DNA of 64,000 nt, taken from contig JADJBS010000001.1 of assembly GCA_016703665.1 (NCBI GenBank), forward strand, positions 372,001 through 436,000. The letters are read 5' to 3'. This document shows, one piece after another, positions 1-8,088 of the stretch. The translations under genes were made by a program, and so were the position numbers. Each line of letters opens with the position of its first letter. Within the stretch, counting starts at the first letter, position 1. This DNA is from Candidatus Defluviibacillus avedoerensis (GTDB lineage Bacteria; Pseudomonadota; Gammaproteobacteria; Burkholderiales; Burkholderiaceae_C). A model generated the notes under the pieces. That model was not told the DNA's origin. It ran no database searches and saw nothing but the letters and a program-made list of their open reading frames with translations.

Positions 1-2
1 AG

Positions 3-1226
3 CACCTGCGGAATGGTTTAGGGGCCATTTACCTGCAATCGGCTGGCAACGAGCAGCTAAGCATGGACAAAGGGGTGTTGCCGGACGGTACCCAACTGTC
101 TGTGAACTGCAGTCAAGTGCTGAAGGCAGACTCCGCCTTGTTGGGAGGAGTTATCTCGAACAGCACAGCGCTGACTTGTGGCAGCTCCAACCATGAGCCG
201 GCAGGCAAGCCCTATTTGTACCAAGTGGCATCGATTGCCAGTTCGGGGCGAGCTTCGTCTTACTCCAGTTCAGCGGCCGCAAACTGGATGACTGGCTTTG
301 GCGGCGAATTTGGTACCACTGAACCCGCCATCATTTCGACCGATAACAGTGGTTGCCAGAGCGGCGCAAACAACGTGAACCGCAAGACGGTCTTGGAAGC
401 TTATGTCGGCGAGTTCCTGTTCAAGCTGATCGCCGATTTGTTCGGAACCCCGGGTTCCAAGGACGTGAACTGCAACTACACCGGAACCATGAACGGTACA
501 TCTGCGGCGGCCCCTAGCGTGTCGGGTGTGACTGCCTTGATGCTCGAAGCCAACCCTCAACTCACTTGGCAGGATGTGGGGTACATCTTTGCCAAAACGG
601 CGCGCAAAGTGGATGCGGAGATTGCTTCTGGTAGCCGTGCCGTCACCTTTACTCCCAATGGCGGTGAACCCTGGAATTTGGACGATCCCTGGGTTCGTAA
701 TGCGGCCGGGTTTAACTTTCAGAACCAGTATGGATTTGGTCTGGTGGACGCTGATGCGGCTGTGCGCATGGCGATTGCTTTCAAGACGCCAGAGGGCCGA
801 CGTCCCAACGCGCTAACGGTCAAGGGAGCCGCTTCCACGGCGACGACCAAGGGCAATGTGGGTGTGAATGTTTCGACCGTGAACTTTCCGGTGCTTGGGA
901 CCAGCGGGCAAATGCGACTGGACCTGACGGTCACCAACAACACCGGGGTAGACATCAATCCAGGTATGTTGCAGTTTGAAATTGTGAATAAAACCACAGG
1001 CACCAAGTCAATTGTGTTGCCTGCATTCACTGCTTGGTATGTTGGAGGCAAGAATTTCAAGATCAAGCCTGCCGGTCAACAGCCGTTCCGGTTTCATACC
1101 AACGCGTTTTATGGCGAAAGCATGGCGGGCGACTATGTGGTCTCTGTGCTCGACTTTTCGGGTTCTTCGGGCGACTCCGGCAAGAGGCTGGCGTTCGAGC
1201 CAAGCCTGACCTCGTTCAGCATGTAA
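3..1226 (+). CDS. Kexin/furin-like S8 serine protease with P-like domain (5' end outside window)
   Basis: Secreted subtilase, cut by the window start. The reading frame is open from base 3, and its first codons give GLGAIYLQSAGNE, which fits the oxyanion-hole Asn block of kexin/furin-type (S8B) proteases; the Asn codon is at 48-50. The nucleophile Ser lies in NGTSAAAPS (codon 501-503). An insertion of roughly 80 residues separates the two motifs. After the catalytic domain, about 880-1190 reads like a P/Homo-B beta-sandwich, including NAFYGESMAGDYVVSVLDF, which matches the GE..aG.w.l.v.D signature. The catalytic Asp and His would lie upstream of the window and cannot be checked. A small exported protein and two DUF1566 proteins follow on the same strand. 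The S8 family call is firm; the P-domain call is good but made by eye. Confidence 0.85.
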   Translation, partial: HLRNGLGAIYLQSAGNEQLSMDKGVLPDGTQLSVNCSQVLKADSALLGGVISNSTALTCGSSNHEPAGKPYLYQVASIASSGRASSYSSSAAANWMTGFGGEFGTTEPAIISTDNSGCQSGANNVNRKTVLEAYVGEFLFKLIADLFGTPGSKDVNCNYTGTMNGTSAAAPSVSGVTALMLEANPQLTWQDVGYIFAKTARKVDAEIASGSRAVTFTPNGGEPWNLDDPWVRNAAGFNFQNQYGFGLVDADAAVRMAIAFKTPEGRRPNALTVKGAASTATTKGNVGVNVSTVNFPVLGTSGQMRLDLTVTNNTGVDINPGMLQFEIVNKTTGTKSIVLPAFTAWYVGGKNFKIKPAGQQPFRFHTNAFYGESMAGDYVVSVLDFSGSSGDSGKRLAFEPSLTSFSM

Positions 1227-1286
1227 TCGGCTGCTGATTTGTTGCCAATTGCGCTTGTCGTATGTTCACTGGACTGAAACGATAGG

Positions 1287-1856
1287 GTGAAGGATATGAG
1301 CAGTGTTTTTTTGCTACCTTCGGCGCTGGTCTTGTCAGCCCTGGTGTGGTTATTGCTGTCCACATCGCCGAGTGATCCTGTTCTGCCAGCCCATGTGGAG
1401 GGGGCTTCGACTTCGACGGCGCACGGGGTGCCCATTGCCACCGCACCGCAAGCACCTGCCTCCTCATCACAGCCCGTTCTGTCCGTTCCAACACCGAAAA
1501 GAAGTTTTGACAATGCACCCGTTGTGGTGGTGGGTGATCGCGAGTGGCGGGTGTTGGGAGCCCGGGAGTCAGTCGATAGTGGCAAAACACAGACGGTGTT
1601 GGTGCTCAGAGATGAGGCCAGTGGGCAACTCCACTACAGGCAGTCAGCGCTGAGGCTTGTGCTGAAAGAGGGGGAAGATTATGAGGCTTTCATCCGTGAG
1701 CGAACTCAGGCGAGGCGAGTCTTTGTTAACCCGTTGTACGGAGACATTGCAGTGGATGCAGCCCTCATCTCAGCAGAATACACAGCGCTAGTGAATGATG
1801 CACGGGTGAGTCAAGTGATGTTTATTCCACTCCCGACGCCAGCGAAGCCGCGCTGA
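1287..1856 (+). CDS. Hypothetical exported or membrane-anchored protein
   Basis: Not recognised. The product (up to 189 aa) has one N-terminal hydrophobic segment (about residues 7-26, LPSALVLSALVWLLL). A Pro/Ser/Ala/Thr-rich linker follows, then a compact charged C-terminal part from about residue 75 to 180. Either GTG at 1287 or ATG at 1296 could be the start; the AAGG at 1290-1293 sits too close to the ATG to decide. It begins 60 bases after the S8 protease stop, so the two may be cotranscribed. A partner role such as propeptide-like chaperone or inhibitor for that protease is conceivable, but nothing in the sequence proves it. Confidence 0.6.
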   Translation: MKDMSSVFLLPSALVLSALVWLLLSTSPSDPVLPAHVEGASTSTAHGVPIATAPQAPASSSQPVLSVPTPKRSFDNAPVVVVGDREWRVLGARESVDSGKTQTVLVLRDEASGQLHYRQSALRLVLKEGEDYEAFIRERTQARRVFVNPLYGDIAVDAALISAEYTALVNDARVSQVMFIPLPTPAKPR

Positions 1857-1905
1857 TTGGCTGGGTTATGCGGTGGGGTGTTGCTTTGGGTTTCAAGGAG
1901 TTTTT

Positions 1906-2676
1906 ATGAAAGTGAATGTCCCTTTGTGGGTCTCCGATCAGACCAACAAGACTGCCTCTGTGGCACTTGGTATGGCTGTGCTGGCGCTGCTGGTGGCGTG
2001 TGGTGGGGGTACTTCTGATCCCGCTACCTTACAGGGTTCCGGTACGTTGCCAGACACGGGTATCGGCGCAGCCCAGTGCTTTCAGGAAGGCAGTGACGAA
2101 CTCGTGAGCTGTTCCAGCGCTGGAGCGAAGGCACTGAATGATCAGCAGGATGGTATGGTGGGTCTAGACGTTGCCGCCTTTGCAGATGCTGACAGCGATA
2201 TTGCTTCACGTTACCAGCCAATGGGGGCTTACCCGTTGACCGACTGCGTGAAGGACGGAGTGACAGGCCTCATTTGGGAAGGAAAGCCCAGTACGGGCAC
2301 ACGGGCTGCGGGGAATACCTATGTCAACTTCAACGGAAGCTTAGACGGGAAAACCGTGTTTACCTCGGGTGAGCTTGCTTACTCGGGGGATGTGGGTGCT
2401 TATGTTCTCGACGTGAATTCCAGCAAGCTTTGTGGGTACAGTGACTGGCGGTTACCCACCGTGAATGAGTTGCAGGGCTTGGTGAACTATGGTGTTGCCG
2501 AGCCCAAACCCATGATTGACGCCATGTGGTTTGTCAATACGCCGCCCAAGCCCTATTGGTCATCATCTGATTGGGCCAAACTGGCCACAGACTATGCCTG
2601 GAATGTCCAGTTTGATACAGGCATGGTGGATTACCAGTCGCGTGGATATCCCATGGCTGTGCGGCTGGTGCGATGA
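1906..2676 (+). CDS. DUF1566 (Lcl C-terminal-like) lipoprotein
   Basis: Probable outer-membrane or surface lipoprotein of about 256 aa. The ATG at 1906 is preferred to the in-frame GTG at 1873 because AAGGAG (1895-1900) lies five bases before it. The N-terminal hydrophobic stretch ends in a lipobox, LLVACGGG. The C-terminal half shows DUF1566 hallmarks: TDCVKDGVTGLIWEGK, then YSDWRLPTVNELQGLV, then YWSSSDWAK and AWNVQFDTGMV, closing with AVRLVR. The domain is shared with the C-terminal region of the Legionella collagen-like adhesin and is common in secreted proteins; its biochemical role is not established. A second, shorter DUF1566 gene follows 74 bases later, which suggests local duplication. 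Confidence 0.8.
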   Translation: MKVNVPLWVSDQTNKTASVALGMAVLALLVACGGGTSDPATLQGSGTLPDTGIGAAQCFQEGSDELVSCSSAGAKALNDQQDGMVGLDVAAFADADSDIASRYQPMGAYPLTDCVKDGVTGLIWEGKPSTGTRAAGNTYVNFNGSLDGKTVFTSGELAYSGDVGAYVLDVNSSKLCGYSDWRLPTVNELQGLVNYGVAEPKPMIDAMWFVNTPPKPYWSSSDWAKLATDYAWNVQFDTGMVDYQSRGYPMAVRLVR

Positions 2677-2750
2677 ATGAAGTCCTACGGTAAAACGTCC
2701 AGAAGATTTGCGTTGACCGGCAACCCGAACTCAGGCAAGAGGAATGACAA

Positions 2751-3212
2751 ATGAGGCACTTGGTTTCTAAACTTATCGGAGCCTGCCTATTGGCTGGCTC
2801 GTTGGTCAATCAGGCGATGGCCGGTGGACCCTACAAGCACAACGGCGCGGAAGTGACAGACACGGCCACGGGCCTGATTTGGAAGCGCTGTGTTGAAGGC
2901 ATGACCTGGGACGCTGCAGCTGATACTTGTGCGGGCAAGGCGACGACCATGACGCATGAACAAGCCCTCATCGCGGCGAAGCGTTCAGGTGGCTACCGGA
3001 TGCCCAATGTCAAGGAACTGGTCAGCCTGGTCAATAGAACCCGTGCTGAGCCCGCCATTGACAACATAGCCTTTCCCTCGACGCCCAGCGATGCTAGCTG
3101 GTCGTCTTCACCCAGCGCTGCTGCGGGCACTGCATGGGGCGTGGGGTTCGACAGTGGTCGCGTGCGCCATTTGAATCGGCGAAGTGCTTATGTGGTTCGC
3201 TTGGTTCGGTGA
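2751..3212 (+). CDS. DUF1566 domain protein, exported
   Basis: 153-aa protein with an N-terminal signal peptide (hydrophobic LIGACLLAGSLVNQAMA, probable cleavage after AMA) and an almost bare DUF1566 domain. Visible motifs are VTDTATGLIWKRC, GYRMPNVKELVSLV, SWSSSP and a terminal YVVRLVR. A ribosome site AGAGGAA lies 6-7 bases before the ATG. It resembles the upstream DUF1566 lipoprotein but lacks a lipobox. Its last 105 bases overlap the 3' end of the convergent bufC frame (3108-3971, minus), an unusually long tail-to-tail overlap. Confidence 0.75.
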   Translation: MRHLVSKLIGACLLAGSLVNQAMAGGPYKHNGAEVTDTATGLIWKRCVEGMTWDAAADTCAGKATTMTHEQALIAAKRSGGYRMPNVKELVSLVNRTRAEPAIDNIAFPSTPSDASWSSSPSAAAGTAWGVGFDSGRVRHLNRRSAYVVRLVR

Positions 3213-3971
3213 ATAACGGGTCAATGCACCTCGATTGACCCAAGTGAGAAGCGCGGTCGACGCACTGGCTGCGGCTTGATCTGCACCGACCAGTGCGTCT
3301 AATTTTTCGCACAACTCGCCAAAACTCAAGTCAGCGAGCAGGCTACTGAAAAACACAAATTCAGTTTTATTCAGTGATGCCCAACGGGTGCCCAAGTCTT
3401 GACGCCATACCAGAATGTGCTGCTTGAGTTCCCTTGGCTCGGGCACGTCGTGCGCACCGTCCCGCAACGCGAGCCAAATAGGTCCGACGGTCCAATCCAC
3501 GGAGAGAATCTGAACGCTGGGATGCAGTCCGAAGTGCAGCGCTGCCCACTGATCTCCTGGCATTTGACGGAGTTCTTCGGCTGTCAAAATGGTACGGTCA
3601 GATGCATCAAACGCCTGGCGCATGGCCCATTCCAGCTGGGCAAAGTCCAGCATAGCAGGGTGCAGGCTCAAGTCCGCGTGGGCGCGCATGAAGCTGGGCA
3701 GCAGGTGGCCGAACCAGCGCAGCGAGTAGTGCTGCGAGGGGTTTGCGCTGATATAGGCATTGGCCAGTGTGTCGAATGCCTCATCGCCCATCAGTCGGGG
3801 CAGGGTTTCAAAGTTGTCGCGCAAGGCGCCGCGAAGCCGGGCGCGGTAGGCATTCAGGTAGACGGCAAATTGCTTGTCCCCGCGGGGGGTGAACAAGCCA
3901 GGCAGCGCCGCCTGGTCAAGTAGCAAAGCCGTTTGCATGCGCGCTTGCAGCGTTTGGAAGGCGCTTGTCAT
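3108..3971 (-). CDS. bufC: BufC/HvfC-type DUF2063 protein (bufferin maturation partner)
   Basis: 287-aa frame of the DUF2063 family. The N-terminal block FAVYLNAYRARLRGALRDNF followed by LPRLMGDEAFDTLANAYI is diagnostic. Proteins of this family act with the MNIO enzyme BufB as recognition/partner subunit for the bufferin precursor. The ATG overlaps the bufB stop by four bases (ATGA), indicating translational coupling. The family-like part ends around LLTWVNRGALTRY; about 35 further residues continue into the convergent DUF1566 gene and look like non-family sequence. Either the stop codon has been lost or moved, or the true end is nearer 3210. DUF2063 assignment is firm, the exact 3' end is not. 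Confidence 0.82.
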   Translation of the reverse strand: MTSAFQTLQARMQTALLLDQAALPGLFTPRGDKQFAVYLNAYRARLRGALRDNFETLPRLMGDEAFDTLANAYISANPSQHYSLRWFGHLLPSFMRAHADLSLHPAMLDFAQLEWAMRQAFDASDRTILTAEELRQMPGDQWAALHFGLHPSVQILSVDWTVGPIWLALRDGAHDVPEPRELKQHILVWRQDLGTRWASLNKTEFVFFSSLLADLSFGELCEKLDALVGADQAAASASTALLTWVNRGALTRYSPNQANHISTSPIQMAHATTVEPHAPCSARSSAG

Positions 3972-4806
3972 GCAGTGGCTTCCTCGACCGTCAAGGTCTG
4001 CGCATGAATCTGGCGTGCAGTGTCCAGTTCGTCCAGCAACGCTTCCAAAGGTGGAATGTGGTCGTCGCGCTCGATCATGGTGGGCACGTCGCCACAGTGC
4101 GAGAGGGTGAATTGATACAGCGCCCAGACGGACTCGCTCACGGGCTGGTCGTGCGTGTCGATCAAATACCCACCGTGGTCGTCATGACCTGCCAGGTGGA
4201 TCTGGTGTACGCGTTGAGGTGCAATGGCGCGGATGTACTCATGGGCATCAAAGCCGTGGTTTACGCTGCTCACGTACACGTTGTTCACGTCCAGCAGCAA
4301 ATCGCAATCAGTTCTTTGGAGCAGTTCTGCAATGAACTCCCACTCCAACATTTCATCGGCGGCAAAGGCGATGTAACTGGAGGGGTTTTCTATCACCAGA
4401 CGGCGTTGCAAAAGTCTTGAACGCGTTGAATTCGGTCTGCCATGTGGCGCAGGCATGGCTGTGTGTAGGGCACAGGCAGCAGGTCGTGAAGGTTCAGGCC
4501 GTCAACGCCTGTCCAGCACAGGTGGTCAGATACCCAGGCCGGTTGCACCCGGTCGGCCAGGGCCTTCAGGTCGCGCAGGTAGGCCATGTCCAGCGGTGCA
4601 TTGCCGCCCAGGTTCATCGACACGCCGTGCATCACCATGGGGTAGTCGCGTCGGATGCGGTCCAGGTGCCACAGGGGCGCCCCCCCAGGCACCATGTAGT
4701 TTTCGGAGATGATCTCCAGCCAGTCCACCCGGGGCTGGCGGTCTGACTCAAAAGCGTTGTAGTGCTCGGTGCGCAGGCCCACACCGAATCCCTGGAGGGT
4801 GTTCAT
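3968..4806 (-). pseudogene. bufB: BufB, MNIO-family (DUF692) oxidase, frameshifted
   Basis: Multinuclear non-haem iron oxidase-type enzyme that in bufferin systems converts precursor Cys residues into metal-binding heterocycles. The N-terminal part starts at ATG 4806 (MNTLQGFGVGLR) and carries WLEIISENYM, HGVSMNLGG and WVSDHLCW. It runs to RIQRVQDFCNAVW and stops at 4393. The C-terminal part continues in another frame from LQRRLVIENPSSYI through LLLDVNNVYVS and IHLAGHDDHGG to EEATA. Adding one A to the A4 run at 4410-4413 (a T on the coding strand) joins QDF to LQRRLVIENPSS and gives a 279-aa protein of normal family length. The metal-ligand-bearing segments are intact on both sides. Either a recent inactivating mutation or, more likely, a base-calling error. 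Confidence 0.88.
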
Positions 4807-4826
4807 GTTTGCGTTTCTGGTCAGCT

Positions 4827-5096
4827 TTACTTGGCGACCATGCCGCCAGCCGAAGTGCAGTCCTTGGCCGAGGCCTTGGATACCCAGCCTTGGCCCTTGC
4901 AGCTGTTCATGCCTTTGCAATCGTTCTTGGCGGTCTTGCAATCGGAAGATCCCTTGCAGCTGTTCACACCTGTGCATTTGACCGACATGGTGTCAGCGGC
5001 ATTCGCCGTTGTGGCCGTGGTGAGTGCAGCTCCCATGGAGAACAGGGCTGCGGCGGTGCTGGCAATGGCGAAAGCGGATTTGAATTGGGTTTGCAT
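4827..5096 (-). CDS. bufA: Bufferin-type Cys-rich RiPP precursor
   Basis: 89-aa precursor starting at ATG 5096, with AAGGA six bases upstream. It has a Sec signal peptide (SAFAIASTAAALFSMGAAL, likely cleavage after ANA). The short mature part has six Cys in repeated CKG-type motifs: VKCTGVNSCKG, SDCKTAKNDCKG, MNSCKGQGW and AKDCTSAGG. Cys-rich exported peptides beside DUF692 and DUF2063 genes are bufferins, whose Cys are modified by BufB/BufC and which buffer copper in the periplasm. The repeated CKG pattern looks closer to the type often called BufA2 than to the DUF2282 type; this subtype call is from memory. First gene of the operon, 20 bases before bufB. Confidence 0.85.
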   Translation of the reverse strand: MQTQFKSAFAIASTAAALFSMGAALTTATTANAADTMSVKCTGVNSCKGSSDCKTAKNDCKGMNSCKGQGWVSKASAKDCTSAGGMVAK

Positions 5097-5186
5097 GATG
5101 GGTCCTTGTGAAATGAAAATGAGGAACAGAGGCCAAGAGGTTTGCAGCCGCTGTGTGCACTGGGGCATCACGTTGGTTTGCAGGAT

Positions 5187-5215
5187 TTAGTCGCCGCCGT
5201 CGACAGGAACTTACA
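5187..5215 (-). promoter_or_regulatory. Putative ECF-sigma promoter of the buf operon
   Basis: On the minus strand TGTAAG (5215-5210) and CGACTAA (5193-5187) are separated by exactly 16 bases, about 90 bases upstream of the bufA ATG. This resembles extracytoplasmic-function sigma promoters (-35 TGTAAC-like, -10 CGTCTAA-like). DUF2282/DUF692/DUF2063 operons are known in several proteobacteria as targets of SigF-like ECF factors responding to copper or gold. No ECF sigma or anti-sigma gene is visible in the window. Confidence 0.5.
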
Positions 5216-5297
5216 AAGAACCCGAAATAAGCTCCCAGACAACACCTGGGGCATTCCCTATGTGCTGGGCACGTAGCTTGCTATATTGTTTTGTCAA

Positions 5298-5315
5298 CCT
5301 GACCATTTGGTCAGG
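5298..5315. promoter_or_regulatory. RutR-type operator upstream of preT
   Basis: Perfect palindrome CCTGACCATTTGGTCAGG. It closely fits the RutR consensus TTGACCA-N2-TGGTCAA known from Escherichia coli. It lies ten bases downstream of a plausible -10 hexamer TATATT (5282-5287) and 23 bases before the preT start, a position where a bound TetR-family dimer would block transcription. A matching site with the same -10 spacing lies before the NMT1-type importer (25343-25360), and a RutR homologue is encoded at 20782-21399. Confidence 0.8.
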
Positions 5316-5337
5316 AAATAAACCAATAGGAGTCACC

Positions 5338-6714
5338 GTGGTTGAGTACACACCCGATGTCCGTGCTGGCCGCCTGGGCGCGGCAGACTATGCGGCTCGC
5401 TTTGCCGACACCGTCCCCCTGATGTCGGCGTCGCAAGCCATGATGGAGGCGCAGCGCTGCCTATATTGCTTTGATGCACCATGCCAGACGGCTTGCCCCA
5501 CCAACATCGACGTGCCCAGTTTTATTCACCGCATCAGTGACGGGAACCATCGCGGTGCAGCGAGCACCATTCTGGAATCCAATCCGCTGGGTGGCATGTG
5601 CGCACGGGTTTGCCCGACCGAGGTGTTGTGCGAACAGGTCTGTGTGCGCCAGACCCAACAAGGCAAGGCCATTGAGATTGGTCGCCTGCAGCGTTTTGCC
5701 GTTGACAGCCTGATGGCCAGTCCGGCGCCGCAACCATTTGTGCGGGCAGCCGCGACGGGCAAACGCATTGCGGTGGTGGGCGCTGGCCCGGCGGGCCTGG
5801 CCTGTGCCCACATGCTGGCCAGGCTTGGGCATGACGTCGTGATTTTTGAAGCCAGGCCCAAGGCGGGCGGCTTGAATGAATACGGTCTGGCCACCTACAA
5901 GACGACGGACGGCTTTGCCCAAAAAGAAATTGCCTGGTTGCTGTCGATTGGCGGTATCCGCATTGAGCATGGCTACCAGTTCAACGCCTCCGCACTCAAG
6001 ACCTTGCAGTCCAGTTTTGAGGCCGTGTTCCTGGGCATCGGCTTGGGCAAGGCGGCTGCCTTGAACCTGCCTGGCGAGGATCTGGCGGGCGTGCGCAGCG
6101 CAGTGGACTTCATTGCCGAGCTGCGGCAGAGCGATCCCGCCACGGTGCCCATTGGCCGGCGGGTGGTGGTGATCGGCGGCGGCATGACTGCGGTGGATGC
6201 GTCCGTCCAGGCCAAGCTGCTGGGGGCCGAGGTCGTGCACATGGCCTACCGTCGCGGCAAGGAGCAGATGAGCGCGTCTGCCGCCGAGCAGGACTGGGCT
6301 TGCACCAATGGCGTGGTGCTGAACCATTGGTTGGCACCCGTCGAGATTCAAGGCAGTGGACCAGACGGCCGCGGACATGTCTGCGCTGTGCGCTTTGCCG
6401 AGCAGGCGCTGGTCGAAGGCAGGCTGCAGCCCACCGGGCGCGAACTGCGTTTCGAGGCTGACATGGTGTTCAAAGCGATTGGCCAGCAGCTGGACGAAGG
6501 CGTGCTTGCGGTCTCGGGCCTTAGTCTGCGTGACGGCCGTATTGCGACAACAGAAGACGGCGCTACCAATCTGAAGGGCGTTTGGGCTGGGGGGGACTGC
6601 CGCGCGGGTGGCCTTGACCTGACCGTTGAAGCCGTTGAGCATGGCAAGAAAGCGGCAGCGGCCATTCACGCTGCCATCACCAGCGCACCCACCAGTGTCG
6701 AGACAGGGAAATAA
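5338..6714 (+). CDS. preT: NAD-dependent dihydropyrimidine dehydrogenase subunit PreT
   Basis: Flavin/Fe-S electron-input subunit of the bacterial dihydropyrimidine dehydrogenase (458 aa), which with PreA reduces uracil and thymine to the 5,6-dihydro compounds. The GTG at 5338 is preferred because GGAG lies five bases upstream; the longer frame would run through the operator. N-terminal Cys clusters CLYCFDAPCQTACP (about residue 40) and CARVCPTEVLCEQVC (about 87) are the glutamate-synthase-small-subunit-like Fe-S domain. Two Rossmann motifs follow: VVGAGPAGLACAHML (about 146, FAD) and VVIGGGMTAVDAS (about 275, NAD). The C-terminal GGDCRAGG block completes the FAD site. First gene of the pyrimidine operon; preA starts two bases after its stop. 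Confidence 0.93.
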   Translation: MVEYTPDVRAGRLGAADYAARFADTVPLMSASQAMMEAQRCLYCFDAPCQTACPTNIDVPSFIHRISDGNHRGAASTILESNPLGGMCARVCPTEVLCEQVCVRQTQQGKAIEIGRLQRFAVDSLMASPAPQPFVRAAATGKRIAVVGAGPAGLACAHMLARLGHDVVIFEARPKAGGLNEYGLATYKTTDGFAQKEIAWLLSIGGIRIEHGYQFNASALKTLQSSFEAVFLGIGLGKAAALNLPGEDLAGVRSAVDFIAELRQSDPATVPIGRRVVVIGGGMTAVDASVQAKLLGAEVVHMAYRRGKEQMSASAAEQDWACTNGVVLNHWLAPVEIQGSGPDGRGHVCAVRFAEQALVEGRLQPTGRELRFEADMVFKAIGQQLDEGVLAVSGLSLRDGRIATTEDGATNLKGVWAGGDCRAGGLDLTVEAVEHGKKAAAAIHAAITSAPTSVETGK

Positions 6715-6716
6715 AC

Positions 6717-8021
6717 ATGGCAGATTTGTCCACCACCTTTGCGGGCATCCGCACGCCCAACCCCTTCTGGCTGGCCTCAGCGCCACCCACCGACAAAGCC
6801 TACAACGTCATCCGTGCTTATGAAGCTGGCTGGGGCGGTGTCGTCTGGAAGACGCTCGGTGAGGCCGGGCCACCCATCGTCAATGTGAATGGACCGCGCT
6901 ATGGGGCACTGCTGTCCAACGACCGGCGCATGCTGGGCCTGAACAACATCGAGTTGATCACTGACCGCGATCTTGACCTGAACCTGCGTGAGATAACCCA
7001 GGTCAAGCGCGACTGGCCGGACCGTGCCCTGGTCGTTTCGCTGATGGTGCCCTGCACCGAAGAGGCATGGAAAGCCATCCTGCCTCGCGTAGAGGACACG
7101 GGCTGCGACGGCATTGAACTCAACTTTGGCTGCCCTCACGGCATGAGCGAGCGCGGCATGGGCGCGGCTGTTGGCCAGGTGCCGGAGTACATCGAAATGG
7201 TCACCGCCTGGTGCAAGCTCTATTCCAAGATGCCGGTGATTGTGAAGCTCACCCCCAATATCACGGACATCCGCCACCCGGCGCGTGCGGCCAAAAAGGG
7301 GGGGGCCGATGCGGTGTCGCTCATCAACACCATCAACTCCATCATCGGCGTGGACCCCGACACGCTGCTGATGAGCCCTTCTACCGGCGGCATGGGCTCA
7401 CACGGCGGCTACTGCGGCCCGGCGGTCAAGCCGATTGCGCTGAACATGGTGGCCGAGATTGCGCGCGATCCGCTCACCGCAGGCTTGCCTATCAGCGGCA
7501 TTGGCGGTGTGGGCAACTGGCGCGATGCGCTGGACTTCATCGCGCTGGGTGCGGGCACGGTGCAAGTTTGCACGGCGGCCATGGCCTTCGGCTTCAAGAT
7601 CGTGCAGGAGATGAACGATGGCCTGTCCAATTACATGGACAGCAAGGGCTTCAAAAGCATTGACGACTTCCGTCGCAAGGCCGTGCCCACCGTCACCGAC
7701 TGGCGTTACCTCAACCTCAATCACATCAGCAAGGCGGTCATTGACCAAGACCTGTGCATCGAATGTGGGCGCTGCCATATCTCGTGCGAAGACACCTCGC
7801 ACCAGGCCATCACCCATACCAAGGACGGCAAGCGCCATTTTGAAGTGAAGGAAGAAGAATGCGTCGGCTGCAACCTGTGTGTGACGGTGTGCCCTGTGCC
7901 CAACTGCATCAGCCTGCGTGACCTGAAGCCGGGTGAAACCGATTTGCGAACGGGTAAAGTGGTGAGTGGACAGCATGCGGATTGGACGACACACCCCAAC
8001 AACCCCATGCGCGCGGCTTGA
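6717..8021 (+). CDS. preA: NAD-dependent dihydropyrimidine dehydrogenase subunit PreA
   Basis: Catalytic subunit (434 aa) that reduces uracil/thymine on FMN in the first step of reductive pyrimidine breakdown. An FMN-binding TIM barrel of the dihydroorotate dehydrogenase type fills residues 1-330. The active-site loop NFGCPHGMSERGMG places the expected catalytic Cys at 139. A C-terminal ferredoxin domain has two complete 4Fe-4S motifs, CIECGRCHISC (347-357) and CVGCNLCVTVCP (from 382). The start has AGGGAA upstream, two bases after preT, so the two subunits are coupled. Nothing is missing; length is normal. Confidence 0.95.
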   Translation: MADLSTTFAGIRTPNPFWLASAPPTDKAYNVIRAYEAGWGGVVWKTLGEAGPPIVNVNGPRYGALLSNDRRMLGLNNIELITDRDLDLNLREITQVKRDWPDRALVVSLMVPCTEEAWKAILPRVEDTGCDGIELNFGCPHGMSERGMGAAVGQVPEYIEMVTAWCKLYSKMPVIVKLTPNITDIRHPARAAKKGGADAVSLINTINSIIGVDPDTLLMSPSTGGMGSHGGYCGPAVKPIALNMVAEIARDPLTAGLPISGIGGVGNWRDALDFIALGAGTVQVCTAAMAFGFKIVQEMNDGLSNYMDSKGFKSIDDFRRKAVPTVTDWRYLNLNHISKAVIDQDLCIECGRCHISCEDTSHQAITHTKDGKRHFEVKEEECVGCNLCVTVCPVPNCISLRDLKPGETDLRTGKVVSGQHADWTTHPNNPMRAA

Positions 8022-8088
8022 ATGTGATTAAGAATGCCTGCTACGGCACATCTGTATTGGTTTTATAGCTACTAAATCAGGAGTAATC

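Noticed and set aside
5461..6786. Long minus-strand open frame opposite preT
   Set aside because: The opposite strand is an unmistakable PreT with Fe-S and Rossmann motifs; the antisense peptide has no family features and reflects high-GC codon bias.
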